Assembly: GCA_947095585.1 (NCBI GenBank)
Contig: OX352764.1
Location: forward strand, 6,309,001-6,373,000
DNA length: 64,000 nucleotides
Reading direction: 5' to 3'
Source of the DNA: Nephrocerus scutellatus
Taxonomy: Eukaryota > Arthropoda > Insecta > Diptera > Pipunculidae
Made by a program: the position numbers and the translations under genes. Under the pieces are notes generated by a model, which was not told the DNA's origin, ran no database searches, and was given only the letters and a program-made list of their open reading frames with translations. Positions 1 through 12,049 of the stretch are shown piece by piece; the first letter of the stretch is position 1, and each line of letters begins with the position of its first letter.

Positions 1-840
1 AACATTTAAATAAATTGCTAAGAGTACAAGAAAGAAAATATGTAATCCTACATACACACACAGCAAAGCGAAACAGGTCAACTTTAACCAACTGTCAGTT
101 TGCTGGCGTGTAAATGAGGAAAAATATAACTCATTTACATTTAATGCCGGCCACGAAGCGTGGGGGGATGCTCTGATACGCTGAAGATAAGCGCATTGTG
201 ACGACCGGAAATTGAAGATTCCGATTAAATTTTTCACTGTCTTCATCTTGTCACAATGGTTGTCGTCCGGGTGTAGTATAGCGAAGTGTTGATTATCAAG
301 GCGGCAAAGATTGCTGACGTTACAGAGTAAAACAACTTATCGCTGCCCGCCGGTCGTTACAAGTTACAGGAACGGCGCAAGCTACAAGTAAATCTCATTC
401 AATCTCAGAACGTGCTAATATGCGCTAATAAGAGGAAGCGTTTAATAAGAATATGTGCCAACATGCGATTCAGAGCATCACGTTACTCGTATAAACGTCA
501 TTTGTGCGAAGCAATTTTAAAGTGCGTGGCTGCCTTTAAGCATAACTGATATGATTCTGTGGGAATGACGCTCTCACTGATACAATCATTATTGCGTGAG
601 TCATTGCTTTCTAAAGGAACTACAAGTTAGAATTTTTTAAAAAGTGGCTCACGCAGGTTTGTAGTTTTAAGAGCACAGTATTTACATGTTCTTCCTGTAG
701 TGCCTTTTCTAAGTACTCGTACATATATAGAAATATATGCCTTCCATTATGCCTAATTTTGTTCAGATAAGTACTTGTTTGTAGAATATAATCGAAACGC
801 AATGTTTAAATTTCAAACGAAAATATAACCAGGTATACCA
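1..840. other. ine intron 3, no recognised feature
   Basis: Intronic with respect to the inebriated-like gene. AT-rich unique-looking sequence; no coding potential, RNA or mobile element recognised. Confidence 0.4.
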
Positions 841-1433
841 AGCTTAGCAACATGGTTGTCCAACGGAGCTACACATAAGTTTAAAATTTTAATAAATTTG
901 GGCTAATTTTTAAAAAAATATATACGAGCCCCTCGGTCCTAGGGCCACTTTCAAATTTTACAAATAGTTTGGTCCATCGGATTAAACACGTATGTATAAA
1001 ATTTTAAGCAAATCGGGCAAAATATTTAAAAAAAATTATTTGGACCCCGAGGTCCGATCACTTCCAAATTTTTACAAAAAGATTTGCCCCTTGTGTATAA
1101 AATTTCAATAAAATCGGGTAAAAAAATTGTATGGGACCTCGGGGCCCGATCACTACAAAATTTTTACAAAAAAAGTTATCCATCGGAACTACACGTGTGT
1201 ATAAAATTTGAAGAAAATCGGCCAATTTTTAAAAAATTAATATGGGCACCGTTCGTCTCTCAAGCCCGAGGGTACCCAATTTAGTGTTGTCATCGGAAAT
1301 ACACATGTGTGCAAAATTTCGATTAAATCGGGTTTTGGGAAGTGGGTTATAAATTGATCGCAAGATTCCACGGCAGACAAACAAACCAAGAAACAGACAG
1401 ATCGACGGGCACACGAAGTTAATATAGAGAATT
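840..1433 (+). repeat. Dispersed internally repetitive element, copy 1
   Basis: Four to five degenerate units of about 95-120 bp, each built from a block like CATCGGAGCTACACATGTGT, an AAATTTGAAGAAAATCGGG block and a CCTCGGGCCCGATCACTTCC block. It ends with a conserved terminal segment: AAGTGGGTTAAAAATTGATC, then ACAAAC-rich DNA and GAAGTTAATATAGAGA. The same end recurs at seven other places in this window, in both orientations, so it is a mobile or amplified repeat rather than a local satellite. Confidence 0.7.
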
Positions 1434-1681
1434 TAAAAAGGAGAGTATTTATGGCTTGACTGAACTCTCTCTAGCTAACTCTTTCCATTGAGACGGTGTC
1501 CATGGCGACGCCCTTCCCTGCCAATCTCGAAGCTTAATTATCTCCGTATTGTTTAACAAATTTTGACCTTGACAGATTAAGATCACTCTAGATTCTAGAA
1601 GATACCTGCACTGACTCCATTCCTCATCTTGGATCCGTCAATGAATATTGTTATGTCAAATTGGCTCGTTACTCCAGTTAC

Positions 1682-1780
1682 CCCTGGTAGGAAACTCGAC
1701 ACCAAAGGAGGAGTTAAAGCTAAATTCATACCCTGGTAGAAAACTCGACACCAAAAGAGGAGTTAAAGCTAAATTCATAC
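1682..1780. repeat. 49-bp tandem duplication
   Basis: Two adjacent near-identical 49-bp copies containing CTGGTAG, AAACTCGACACCAAA and GAGTTAAAGCTAAATTCATA. It is a simple local duplication within the intron. Confidence 0.8.
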
Positions 1781-1839
1781 CTTTAGGTACTGATCGCTGT
1801 AATCAGCTGATCTTGATGGCATTGTACTTCTTTCTCATC

Positions 1840-2480
1840 GACTAGCGATCCATAGGTGAGAATTGATCTTAAAACAGCTGTGTACAGCCAGAGAACCATC
1901 CTTGGTTGAAAGCCCCATTTTCTACCAATTGTTTTGCTGCTGGCATAGAGGACACGCATGCCTTCTTAGCCCTGTATTCTATGTAAGCCTTACAGCTAAC
2001 CTTCCGATCTAAGATTACTCCGAGATATTTGGCGCTGTGGGTAAGACCACTGAGTTTTGGAAGAAGGACAAAGGGCGGTATTTTGGATTTGGTGGTGAAC
2101 AGTACTATTTCAGTCTTCCCTGATCTAACTCCAAGGCCACAGCTTGTTACCCCGGGGCCAACTTTTCCCAGTGCACTTACCATAACTTCGCTAATCACGG
2201 AAAGGTGCTGATGGCCTGATACGAGTATCACCACGTCATCTGGGCACGCAAGTACCCTTGTCCTTTCTTCCTCAAGTCATTAGCCAAAGTTATGGTGAGA
2301 TGACTGCCACTTGGGGAGTGCCTCTGTCGACTAGTTTGATGATATTGCAGCTGCTGATTTTGGCATGTATAATCCTGCTATCAAGCATGGGTGTGATCCA
2401 TTGCGTAAGGAAAGTCTCTACTCGTGACTAAGTAAGAGCTTCCTGAATGTCCTCAATGTGAGCGTAATGAAAGTAGGCAA
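1840..2480 (-). mobile_element. Non-LTR retrotransposon RT fragment (jockey/R1-like)
   Basis: Reading the minus strand from about 2234 gives HLSVISEVMVSALGKV, then GLGVRSGKTEIVLFTTKSK, AKYLGVILDRKVS and EYRAKKAC. These are the thumb-side motifs after the catalytic centre of a non-LTR reverse transcriptase (NPxKTE and KYLGVxLDRKLxW blocks). Frameshifts break it on both sides. It is a decayed fragment in the ine intron. Confidence 0.75.
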
Positions 2481-2550
2481 ATAAATCAATGACAATGTAT
2501 GGGAAGGCATAACTGTCATTTTAATGCAGAAACAAATCGTTAACACTAAT

Positions 2551-3548
2551 AAAGGGGTTTTCAATAGGGACATAATAATTTTGTATTTTAATACAAATGC
2601 ATTCTTAAGCTTTTTTTATAATCTGTCAATGTCAAATCGTCAGTCAAAGTTTAAATTTTGATCGTGGTATGTGGTTCACGATGGGGCAACAGTTGGAAAT
2701 TGTTAAAAATTACTACAAAAATTTCTGAGTTGCGACCACCGCAACTTTAAGAGCGCTTTCTCCAATTTTCGATCGTAATAATCGTCTCACCAGACAGGCT
2801 GTGCGTGCTATTGTGGATAAATTCTAGTCAGCCTCTTGATAATTTGAAGTGCCGAAACTTCTTCGATTGACCCATCTTCTGCGATGAAGTTCATTTTTGG
2901 CTTAGTTGCTTTGTTAATAGGCAAAACATGCGCTATTGGATAGTAACAAACCCACATGTGCTTCAAGAGACGAAGAGACCCCATGCATACAGAAGAAAAA
3001 GAAGGAGTGAAGAAGAATCTAGCGGATATTAAATGAAGAGCAGATGGTGAATATGCTACTGGAATAATACTTAATTGTCGTATTAATCAAGGATCTTTCC
3101 AAATTGTTTTAGATAGTTATTTACGAGGTATGTGTGGTGTTGATTTCATACCGAAGATGTGATTGGATCCTATTTTTTCGTCGATGAAAATGATCGCCAA
3201 GTTACGGCCAATGGAGTTCCATATCGTGCCATGTTGAAAGACTATTTTTGGCCAAAATTGGATGGTTTTGATATATGAATGATATGTTATTCCAACAAGA
3301 TGGTGCCACATGCCACACAGCTGGTCAAACAATTGATTTTTTAAACGGGAAGTTCGGCAATCGTGTAATCTCGAGAAAAGGTCTAGTCGAATGGCATGGC
3401 CAGCTCGCTCATGCGAAAGATCGAATTCCGTACGTAAGTTTAACATATGGGTACTACACCTGGAATAAATTTTAGTCCGATATCTCAATTATTCTGTGTT
3501 TTATTTAAATATAAAATTGTGATGTACTTATTAATAAAAACCCCTTTA
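2551..3548 (+). mobile_element. Mariner-like DNA transposon remnant
   Basis: About 1 kb bounded by imperfect terminal inverted repeats: AAAGGGGTTTTCAATAGG at the left and the complement of TTAATAAAAACCCCTTT at the right, flanked by TA-like sequence. Inside are broken pieces of a transposase: a CDEVHF-type second-aspartate region near 2875 and MLFQQDGATCHTAGQT near 3280, the third-acidic-residue region. Frameshifts and deletions make it non-functional. The element at 46302-46886 seems to belong to the same broad family. Confidence 0.7.
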
Positions 3549-3735
3549 GATTCCTTAACAAATGATATTGGACCTGTGGGAAATTCACAAACATTATTCT
3601 AAAAGAAAATTTCAACAACTTTTTGTAATTCTGGCAGGAAGACAGGCAGGCAGTTATATATTGTTCCTTCTGAATCTAAATATTGTTTATTCTTTATGTT
3701 CTACAAATAAGTACTCTGTCATAAGTTGAACTTAC

Positions 3736-3920
3736 CTCCTCCACTCTTGTAGCACATGTAGGGAAAACGCCAAACGTTGCCCAAACCCACCGAATAGCCA
3801 ATGCAAGCTAAGACGAATTGCATCTTGTTCGCCCAGTGTTGTTGGCGTGGTTTCAAATTAGCCGAATCATCGGACATATCCATGAAGCTATCGTCGTCAT
3901 CGTCATCAGCTTCAGGTGGC
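3736..3920 (-). CDS. ine: inebriated-like SLC6 transporter, exon 3 (TM1 and sodium site)
   Basis: A 185-bp exon beginning after a GTGTTGCAG acceptor (phase 2) and ending at a GTAAGT donor (phase 1). It encodes an acidic run (six Asp), then [19 protein letters not shown] followed by [10 protein letters not shown] and CYKSGGG. The NVWRFPY block is the unwound part of TM1 in SLC6 transporters and supplies Na+ and substrate contacts, so this is a genuine transporter exon. The wording of the TM1 region matches what I recall of Drosophila inebriated more closely than GABA, monoamine or glycine transporters. Remaining exons (TM2 to TM12) must lie left of the window on the minus strand. The product should be a plasma-membrane symporter; in Drosophila inebriated affects neuronal excitability and Malpighian tubule osmolyte handling. 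Confidence 0.93.
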
Positions 3921-5030
3921 CTGCAACACAGAGATTTAAAATTACAATGAAACCACAATAATTAGCGAAATAATGTAATTAAAATGCTGTTAAACGTTTA
4001 AAGTTAATTGAGGAGTAGCAGCACCAGCTCAAGCACACCCAATAATTATCCAGATAAGCCCCAGACACAGTCAAATCAATTTTATCGCGTTAATAAATTC
4101 TAGAACAACAGCAAAAAAAAAAAAACAACGCTACCATGTAATTACCATGACGAGAATTGCGACAAACTCCTCCTACCCCAACATTATAGACAATCAGGCG
4201 TTGTCATTAGGGTAATTGATTAACACTGAACCGGGAGCAGATGTTGTACATGCAGCAGCTCTCGTTGGTCGAGAATAATTGAATGAATGAATAAAATCGA
4301 ATACAATTAAATGACAAAGCTTATAGTAAATTCGTTGTGCTGCAATAAAATTTTTTACCAACCAACCATAATAGTAATACAATATTAATGTAATGTAAAC
4401 ATTAGCTATTAGTTAGTGTGCAATTGTCTGTATAACAATTGCATCAAATTAATTGAAGCGAGAATTGTGTGGCTCGTGTTATTTGATTGATGCGATTTTA
4501 TCGCTCAGATTATTATTTAATGGGATTTAGAGCGTCACGAGAAAATGCACATCTATACGATAAGCATCAGGGTCGCTTGAGAACATTTGAACGCCTTAGA
4601 CGAACGCAGTGTACGAGTATTTGTATTTCCCCCCATTGAGATTGAGCTTTTCTTAATCTATGAAGTAAAGACATTCTTATAAGGAGGTGGATATTATTAA
4701 ATTCGCTGGGCGGTATACCGTAGTTTAGCTGTGAAGTTGTTCATACCTCATTCTTCGTAAATTTCTTTTTACATACCTCTGACCTATGACCTAGATCCTG
4801 TTGATTAAAAGTACAAATAGTATAATAGAAGGACTGTCTCTCCTGGTTATAGACTACGCTGTAAGCAAGTGAATCAATTAAACTCGGAGCTTTCAATATC
4901 TACACTGCACTGCACTGGGGTGATTCTGCCTGATGTGGTTTCTCCTTGTTGTGCTGCTGTCGCTCCAGGTTTTTCAGCCGCTGATTTGAGACGGCATTAT
5001 AACGGCAAGAAACATTGGTCTTCACTCAGG
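3921..5030. other. ine intron 2, no recognised feature
   Basis: AT-rich intronic DNA immediately upstream (in gene orientation) of ine exon 3. Apart from the polypyrimidine/CAG acceptor next to the exon I recognise nothing. Confidence 0.4.
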
Positions 5031-5034
5031 TGAT

Positions 5035-5860
5035 TGTACTGGAGAATATGTCCACCTGAATTCAGCCGAAAGCAGCAGATCTTTCACTGCTCACTCTCTA
5101 CTGAATGGAAGCTAGGCCCTGCAAGAGATCGAGTTTCAGGATGGAGTCCTATAAGGACCCCCAGAGTCTCGAAATCAAGAAAGGGGATTCTAATATGCAG
5201 TCAGCCGAAAGCACCACATCTTTCACTGATCACTCTCTATTGAATGGAAGCTGGGCCCTGCAAGAGATCGAGTTTCAGATGGAGTCCTATAAGGACCGCC
5301 AGAGTCCTGAAGTCGAAGGGTCTCTACGCATAGCAAAGAAAATCTCACACTATCGAGGTGTTTCTGATTTTGGGATGGAGTCTCCTATAAGACCCACCAG
5401 AGTCTTGAAATCAAGAAAGGGGATTCTAATCTGGAGTCATTCGGAAGCAGTAGATCTTTTATTTCTTATTCCCTACTGCGTGAAAACTGCGTTATACGAG
5501 AGATCGAGCTTCAGGATGGAGTCCTATAAGGGCCGCCAGAGTCCTGTAGTCAAAAGAGCAAGGAAAATCTCACCCTATCCAGGTTTTCCGGATTTTAAGA
5601 TGGAGTCCTATAAGGCCAGAGTCTTCAAATCAAGAAAGGGCATTTAAATCTGGAGTCAGTCGGAAGCAGCAGATCTTTCACTTCTCACTCCCTAGTGCGT
5701 GAAAACTAGGCCATACGAGAGATCGAGCTTCATGATGGAGTCCTATAAGGCCCGCCAGAATCCTGAAGTCGAAGTGTCTCTACGTCCCACAAGGAAAATC
5801 TCACCCTATCGAGGTATTCCGGGTTTCGGGATGGAGTCTCCTATAAGGCACTCTTGCTCC
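5035..5860 (+). repeat. Degenerate minisatellite, ~219-bp higher-order unit
   Basis: Blocks GAGATCGAGCTTCAGGATGG, AGTCCTATAAGG, CCGCCAGAGTCCTGAAGTCG, CACCCTATCGAGGT and GAAGCAGCAGATCTTTCACT alternate several times. The GAGATCGAG block recurs near 5125, 5264, 5499 and 5718, the last two 219 bp apart. Two related half-units are recognisable: one with ATGGAGTCCTATAAGG and the other with GGGATGGAGTCTCCTATAAG. Open frames across it are a by-product of the repeat. Confidence 0.8.
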
Positions 5861-6109
5861 AAAGCTTTGCAGCTTCGTTCAGCTCTCTCGTGTTGTTTTC
5901 TCCTTCGCTTGTGCATCGTTCATCTTTTGAAAATTTTCCATTCCACATTTTGCCACCTCCGTACTTCGCTCGTACACACGCTGTATAGCAACACATAGCT
6001 GGGTTTTTAATGCGCACAATGGGCATTTGGTGTTTTTTGATTTATTTGCGCACAGAGTGGGGGTATGCAAAAAAATAAGGCTTAAATTTTCGTCATTAAA
6101 TTTTTGGTT

Positions 6110-6815
6110 GAATTGAATACATTCTTAATATCAAGGGTGACATATAGTACAATGTGTTTTTCTTTCTCTCTTCCAACTTTTCCTATCCATCGCTTTTTAC
6201 GTCAACTTTTTAACAAATTCAATGGCATCAGTTGTCGAGTGAGCCTTGCGGAATCTATATAGATGTTCTGCAAGGTCTCCATTTTACCACAGCTTCCTGT
6301 AGCTTACCCCCTATAATTCTCTCTAAAATTTTGCCTGTTGTGTCGAGCATACATATATAGGACGATATGAGGATGGTTCGTCTGGTGGTTTGTTCCATTT
6401 AGGAAGTTTTATCCACTTCTTTTATGCATGAACCAATCATGCTTGCAAACTCATTTGCATAGTTCTTAATTACGGATTATAATGTCACGTTATCCATTAT
6501 CTATCCTGTGGTCTTATTATTGCATAACTTGTTGGCTGCCTGGAGAACTTCCTCGGCCAAATACGGGCGCAATTTCCTCTTCGGAATCACCTATCTCTAC
6601 ATTAAAGTCATGCTCAAGTGGCTGGGGAAACAATACTTTTACATTACTCTTCAGAATATTGGGGCACGAAGAGGATGTAAAGGAGTTACCCTTAAGTTTC
6701 GCCATTACCGTTTGTACGGCGTAATTAAAAGTACTACTTGCAAGTAACAAAATGTTCCTTATAAAAAAGAGAGATAATGACATCTCAACGGAATCCAGAT
6801 CTATAATACGCAAGG
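6110..6815 (-). mobile_element. Non-LTR retrotransposon RT fragment
   Basis: The minus strand encodes, in broken frames, a segment with VKVLFPQPL, then an acidic EIGDSEEEIAPVFGRG stretch preceding the RT domain. Further downstream is a piece resembling the FRKxxSTTDAI motif. Both are typical of R1/LOA-type ORF2 just before and within RT. Multiple stops; not functional. Confidence 0.55.
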
Positions 6816-7270
6816 GAATTACCGAATTTGAAACATGGTCATTTTTAAGTTGATACTAACGATCTTTTAAGAGCCATATAAAAAATTCTAAAGTCTCTCT
6901 GCTACTGCTATTCTCTATCTGTTTGTATTTGTACAAAGTTAAATCTATTTGCATTAAATATATTTTGTTAACGCTTCTAATCGATTTAACGCATGATGCT
7001 TAAGCTGTGCGCTAATTGAAGAGTTACGCATATTAGGACATGGCAAAACGAAATAATGCGATCTTGTTAGCACATTTACTATAGTATGTCCAAAAGTGGA
7101 CAATAGCAAAAGATTTATTTATTTAATAGAAGTTAAAAAGTTGGTCAAATAATAGCCGAACTCTTAAGAAACACTCTAGTTTTGGTTTTTCATATTCATA
7201 TGTTCCAAAATAATTGCAATACTGGTTAAATTTTATAAAAAACTCTGAAGAATTGTATTTATGTTTATTT
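6815..7270. other. Intronic sequence, nothing recognised
   Basis: AT-rich ine intron 2 sequence without coding or repeat signals that I can identify. Confidence 0.4.
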
Positions 7271-7275
7271 TTTTT

Positions 7276-7660
7276 AAATTCTCTATATTAACTTCACTTG
7301 CCCGTGGGTCGTCGGTCGGTCGGTCGTCGGTCGGTCGTCGGTCGTCGGTCGGTCGTCTGTCGTGGATTCTTGCGATCAATTTTTAACCCACTTCCCATGG
7401 CCCGATTTTATTGAAATTTTGCACACTTGCGTATTTCCGGAGACAACACTTTCTATTAAATTTTGAGGCCCCTCGGGCTGCGGGGTCGGGGGGCTCCCAA
7501 ACAAAAATTTTAAAAAATTTACCAGATTTTCTTCAAATTTTACACACATGTGTATACCCAATAAACAATACTTTTTCGAAAATTTGGTAGTGATCGGGTC
7601 CCGGGTTCGGCCGCAAGGCCCTTATACATTTTTTAAATATCTGTACTGGCATCAGATATT
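7276..7660 (-). repeat. Dispersed internally repetitive element, copy 2 (reverse)
   Basis: Reverse-orientation copy. It begins with the complement of the conserved end (TTCTCTATATTAACTTCACT), runs through a GTCGGTCGTCGGTC microsatellite (about 7305-7362) where other copies have ACAAAC-rich DNA, then two degenerate ~110-bp units with the CACATGTGTAT block. Confidence 0.7.
7305..7362. repeat. GGTC/GTC microsatellite
   Basis: Irregular runs of GGTC, CGGTCGGTC and GTCGTCGGTC over roughly 58 bp within the dispersed repeat end. Confidence 0.9.
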
Positions 7661-8099
7661 CGTCGCCCTTTATGGACTGTCTGCGGTGTGTGCTGCGCAG
7701 TCGGCTGCGCTGCATGGTTTTGATGGTGGTGGAGAGAGAGAGTGAGAAATCTTAGCGCACGCACAAATGAACCCAGCAAATGAAACGAGACATACATGTT
7801 TTATGCTTACTTCAACTTACATTTAAATTATATACTGAATTGTATTTTTATTGATGTTGTTTTTGTTGTTGTCGATATCAACTTACAGATAGAACAACAA
7901 GTTTTCACAATATTCTGTCATTTGGCGTTTTCATAAATTAGTTCAGAGCAGTAAAAGAGTTCTCAAGATAAATGTTCGTGTTTCTTATTTGCTCAGAGTA
8001 TGAGCGTGCTCTAAGTGCTCAGAATAAAATGATCTGAGCTTTTTCAATTTTAACATCTGATGTCAAATGTTTGTTTCGATGATTTTCTCCTACAATAAA

Positions 8100-8740
8100 A
8101 AAAAAATGGCCCAGGATCGAGGGGCTCCCATATCAATTTCTGCGATTAGAGAATTTAGATGAAAAATTTTAATTTTTATGGGTTGTTTTTTATTTATTAT
8201 TTTACTAAGCTCGCAATTTAAAATTATTGAGAAAGTGCTAACAGACCTTCAATAACTACTAACCCAAAACCCAATTAAACCATATTTGAACAGTGCCAGC
8301 TTAACGGAGCTAACTCACAATTGACAACAGTAACAACAGCAAAACAACCCCCTTTCTACGACAATCGGTTCTATGCACCGAAAGGATTCAAGTGTTTCAC
8401 ACACTGGACCAAGAATCGTCGACTTCTCAGCAATAGGCTTAGAACTGGAGCTGCTTCAACAACAACGAAACAACCCATAAAAAATGCTATTTTTCTTCTA
8501 ATTTCTCTAATCGGAGATACACATGTGTACAATATATGGGAGCACCCCGACCCTGGGGCCCGATCACTTCCAAATTTTAATAGAAAGTGTTGTCATCGGA
8601 GATACACATGTGAGCAAAGTTTAAATAAAAACGGGGTTTAGGAAGTGGGTCAAAAATTGATCACAAGCTACCGCCAGCCAGTCACAAGCAAACAAAGAAA
8701 CAAACACGCGGGCATGCGAAGTTAATATAGATAATTATAG
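8100..8740 (+). repeat. Dispersed internally repetitive element, copy 3 (interrupted)
   Basis: A short left piece around 8105-8160 (GGGGCTCCCATATCAATTTC) and a clear right part at 8500-8735 with GGAGATACACATGTGTACAA, CCGATCACTTCCAAATTTTA and the conserved GAAGTTAATATAGA end. The sequence between (about 8165-8500) is not recognised. Confidence 0.6.
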
Positions 8741-8902
8741 AAAAGGTCTACTTGGTCTGTTACAGAACGTACAGGTTGTAGTGTATGCGTTTTTTTTACA
8801 GCTAAGGTGGTTGTTGTACTTTCTTTCATCGTATGAATGCAAAAATAGGTAGGGAGCCAGTATTCAGGCAGTATATTTGGTCGTTGCGTGTACAAGGTTT
8901 GC

Positions 8903-10245
8903 GCGTAAAAATATCCACAAAGCCACCTGGGTATCTCTTGATAGAGCCACTAGAAACCAGATAGAGCACGTATTGATAGACCGCGGCATAACCCGAACCT
9001 AATGACGGTACGAACGTACCGAAGTGCCAACGTCGACTCGGACCACTTCTTGTTGGTATGGTACTCCGAGCGCGGATTGCATCATCACGAAAGATGCCGA
9101 ATCAGATTCGAGTCAACGGCTGCCCTTCGCAACGAAGAGACCAGAAACAACTACGGTCATGCGGTAGGACTCGCTCTAAATGCAGTGAGAGTAAGTCCTG
9201 GGGCTGAGATGTCTGGCGTAGGCGAGAAATGGACACGCCTTAAGAATACTGTCACAAGTACTGCTGACTCCATCTTAGGCAGTAGTCGTAGAAATCGGAA
9301 CGGCTGGTTCGATGACGAATGTAGGTTAGCGACTGAATCTAAGATTGTTGCGTAAACTTTAAAACCGCCTATGATAGCATAGCCAGAGTAGAACTTGAGA
9401 GAATTCGGCATTCCAAATAAACTGACACGACTATGTAGGTTGACTATGACCAATGTTATAAGCCAAGAAAAAATGTCCGGATCACTATCAAGGGGATGGA
9501 CTGACATGCGTCCTCGTCAACCTGTCGTCAAAGAAAGTGTTTCGAGGAACAATCCTTTATAAGTCCATTCAGATACTGGCTTACGCAAACGATATTGACA
9601 TCCAAAAGCTGTACAGGAAGCTTTCATCCAGATAGAGCAGGCGGCACGAAATCTGGAGCTGCACATAAATGAGAGCAAGGCCATGTCTGCGAGTAGAAGA
9701 TCCAACATTGTTCCCGCAATTAAAATAGTGGAGCGCGAATTTGAAGTAGTGCAATCCTTTAACTATCTCGGTTCAACTGTAGCAGCCGATAACAGCATGA
9801 AACCAGAAATACGCTCACGGTTCCTTACTTTAGTCGGTCAAGACTCTTCAAATTCAGAAATTTTACCATAACATCGAAGATGTTGGTATGTAAGACAATG
9901 GTCATACCAGTACTTACACATGACTCTAAGACTTGGGTACTTAGCAAAAAGCATTCTAATCTCTTAGCCGCGTTCGAGAGAAAAGTTTTACGGAGAATTG
10001 TTGGCCGCGTATGTGAGGAAGGACGGTTCCGGAGACTCTATAATGATGAGATCTACGAGCGTTACCGCGACACCTAGTTCGCATGAGCGAAGAGGATCAC
10101 GGTCGAAAAGTCCGGAAGGATGGCATAGACCAGGACGCCCAGAGTTTAGGGATGCTCAACGGCTCAACATCGAGACCGGTGGAGAGACTTTTTTGGGAGG
10201 CCAGGACCGGACCCCTGCTGTAGAGCCAAATATGATGATGATATT
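8903..10245 (+). mobile_element. RTE-like non-LTR retrotransposon, 5'- and internally deleted
   Basis: Starts within the endonuclease (IHKATWVSLDRATRNQIEHV, then DVDSDHFLL-like near 9040, the SDH motif). It continues with a linker containing WFDDECRLATESK, a truncated RT part, FNYLGSTVAADNSMK near 9755, TMVIPVLTHDSKTWVLSK near 9890 and AFERKVLRRIVGRV near 9970. It ends in a recurrent 3' tail reading CTGTAGAGCCAAATATGATG. Deletions and stops abolish activity. Related pieces occur at 11968, 23.8, 24.5, 27.9, 33.0, 36.3, 39.9, 51.1 and 58.9 kb. Confidence 0.8.
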
Positions 10246-11960
10246 TTATGTAAGGAAATTACTAAGAATTAAATACTTTAACATAATAAATTATGATATA
10301 GTAAGTATACTTTAAATCAAAAATTTGAAAAAAGTTTAAAAAATTAAAAAAAAAAAAAAATCATGATTTCTATCTACACATCCCTCTAGTAATTTTTTTA
10401 TGTAAATAAATCAAAGAAACATTTCTCAAGATCTATTCTCGTTTCATCAATTTCATTGCTATGTGAATTATTTACCACTTTTGCACAATTTCCCTAAACT
10501 ACAAACTTTTTATCACAATTTGCATCATTACCACAGTCACATGACACTTTTTACTTGTATTGTTATGACACTTACACTTTGGCCAACCGATTAAAACGGT
10601 AACACGATTTTTCCGATTGTTTCGAGGACACTGCTTCCGTATCGAAATTAAAACGAAATGGCATTATCTTAAAAAATAGTGCCCTCGGTTTTAATTTCCC
10701 CCCTTCACTGTTAACACTTTGAGTTATGGCAGCTTGACAGTCTTACAATTTGATTTTGACAGCAAACTGAAGAAATTATTTTAATGGCGCGATGTTAATA
10801 AAACACAAATGGAACAGAATTAATATCAATTTTTTTTTAAAACAATTCATTGCTGATATGTGAGTAAGTAAGCCATTGTTCGAGCGAGAACTGTTAGAAA
10901 CCGTGCACTAAAGGAACTCCAACTGGGTTGTCTTTACGTCGCAGTTAATGTAGTTGGACTGGTGACTGAAATAGTATTTCAGTAACAATTGTGAACACAT
11001 ATAGAGTATATACACCAACAATGGTTATAGTGATAATTGCAATGAACAACATAGCTGCCCTATGTTTGACAGACATCTCCGCCTATTTACTTGAAACAAA
11101 TTCAACAGTTTTCCATTAATAAAAAATACATTAAAAGAACATTACTTGAATGTACAAAACTAAAAAAATAATCAATTTGTTCAATATATTTTTTTTGTAC
11201 CGATCTACGGAATCATAATGAAATTTTTAAAATTCCCAAATCCAAAGTACAAGTTGCAGTTTTCAGCTAAGCCACACCTGAAGTCATGTGATTTTGCTTA
11301 CGTTTCAGATAGGCTTTTAAACTTATTATTAACTTGTTTACATATTTGTTCCAATTATGAGTGCCTGAATGTTAGTATTTGTCTGTTAACTTGGCTCTGA
11401 CTAATGTGTGAACTTAAATAAAAGTAAGTATTGCAAGCTTCACATATTTATTGTATTGTGTGGCTTAAAGTATTTAAAATCAGTCAGTCCTAGTGCAAAG
11501 TTTTGTTTGTCTGTTAATGTAATTGTGGAACACCGCACCATTTGTCTAACTGCAGTGATTGCATGCCATTTTGGTATAAATTGGATGGATTTTTTTTGGT
11601 TACATCTACGCCGAATCAATTTTTTCACTATGACGCTGAGGGATTTTATATTTTAAACCTTATAAAACCAGCCTGTGCCAACTTACTATAAATCTACATT
11701 ATGAGGTTCACTGCACTGTTTAGAGAGAAAATATCTGTCCGATGGGTTTTTAGTGATTCCTATTTAGAACTTACTTCATAAGCAGTAAAATGAAAAATAT
11801 TGCATATTCGTCATCCAGAATGCCAATGCTCTTGAAAAAAAAAGAAGCATAAAAATGCAATGACATACCCACTAATATTGCTTAGACGTATTATGACAGC
11901 GTATATGGCTGGCATTAAGCGCTTTCGTCGAAATACCTCCTTGTAAAATCAAAAATTCTG
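10246..11960. other. ine intron 2, nothing recognised
   Basis: AT-rich sequence with homopolymer runs; small open frames here have no recognisable domain or codon signature. Confidence 0.4.
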
Positions 11961-11967
11961 GGTTTAA

Positions 11968-12045
11968 GATGTCGGGCGTAGGAGAGAAATGGACACGCCT
12001 TTAGAATACTACTGTCATTAGTACTGCTGACTGACTTTCTTCAAA
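11968..12045 (+). mobile_element. Short RTE-like fragment
   Basis: About 75 bp (GTCGGGCGTAGGAGAGAAAT onward) matching 9208-9270 of the larger RTE-like copy with a few substitutions. Confidence 0.75.
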
Positions 12046-12049
12046 CCGT

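Noticed and set aside
5105..5647. 180-codon plus-strand frame
   Set aside because: Spans a degenerate minisatellite; no domain, no start context, frame lost in the neighbouring units.
7300..7362. CRISPR-like short repeats
   Set aside because: Irregular GGTC microsatellite without spacers, in an animal genome.
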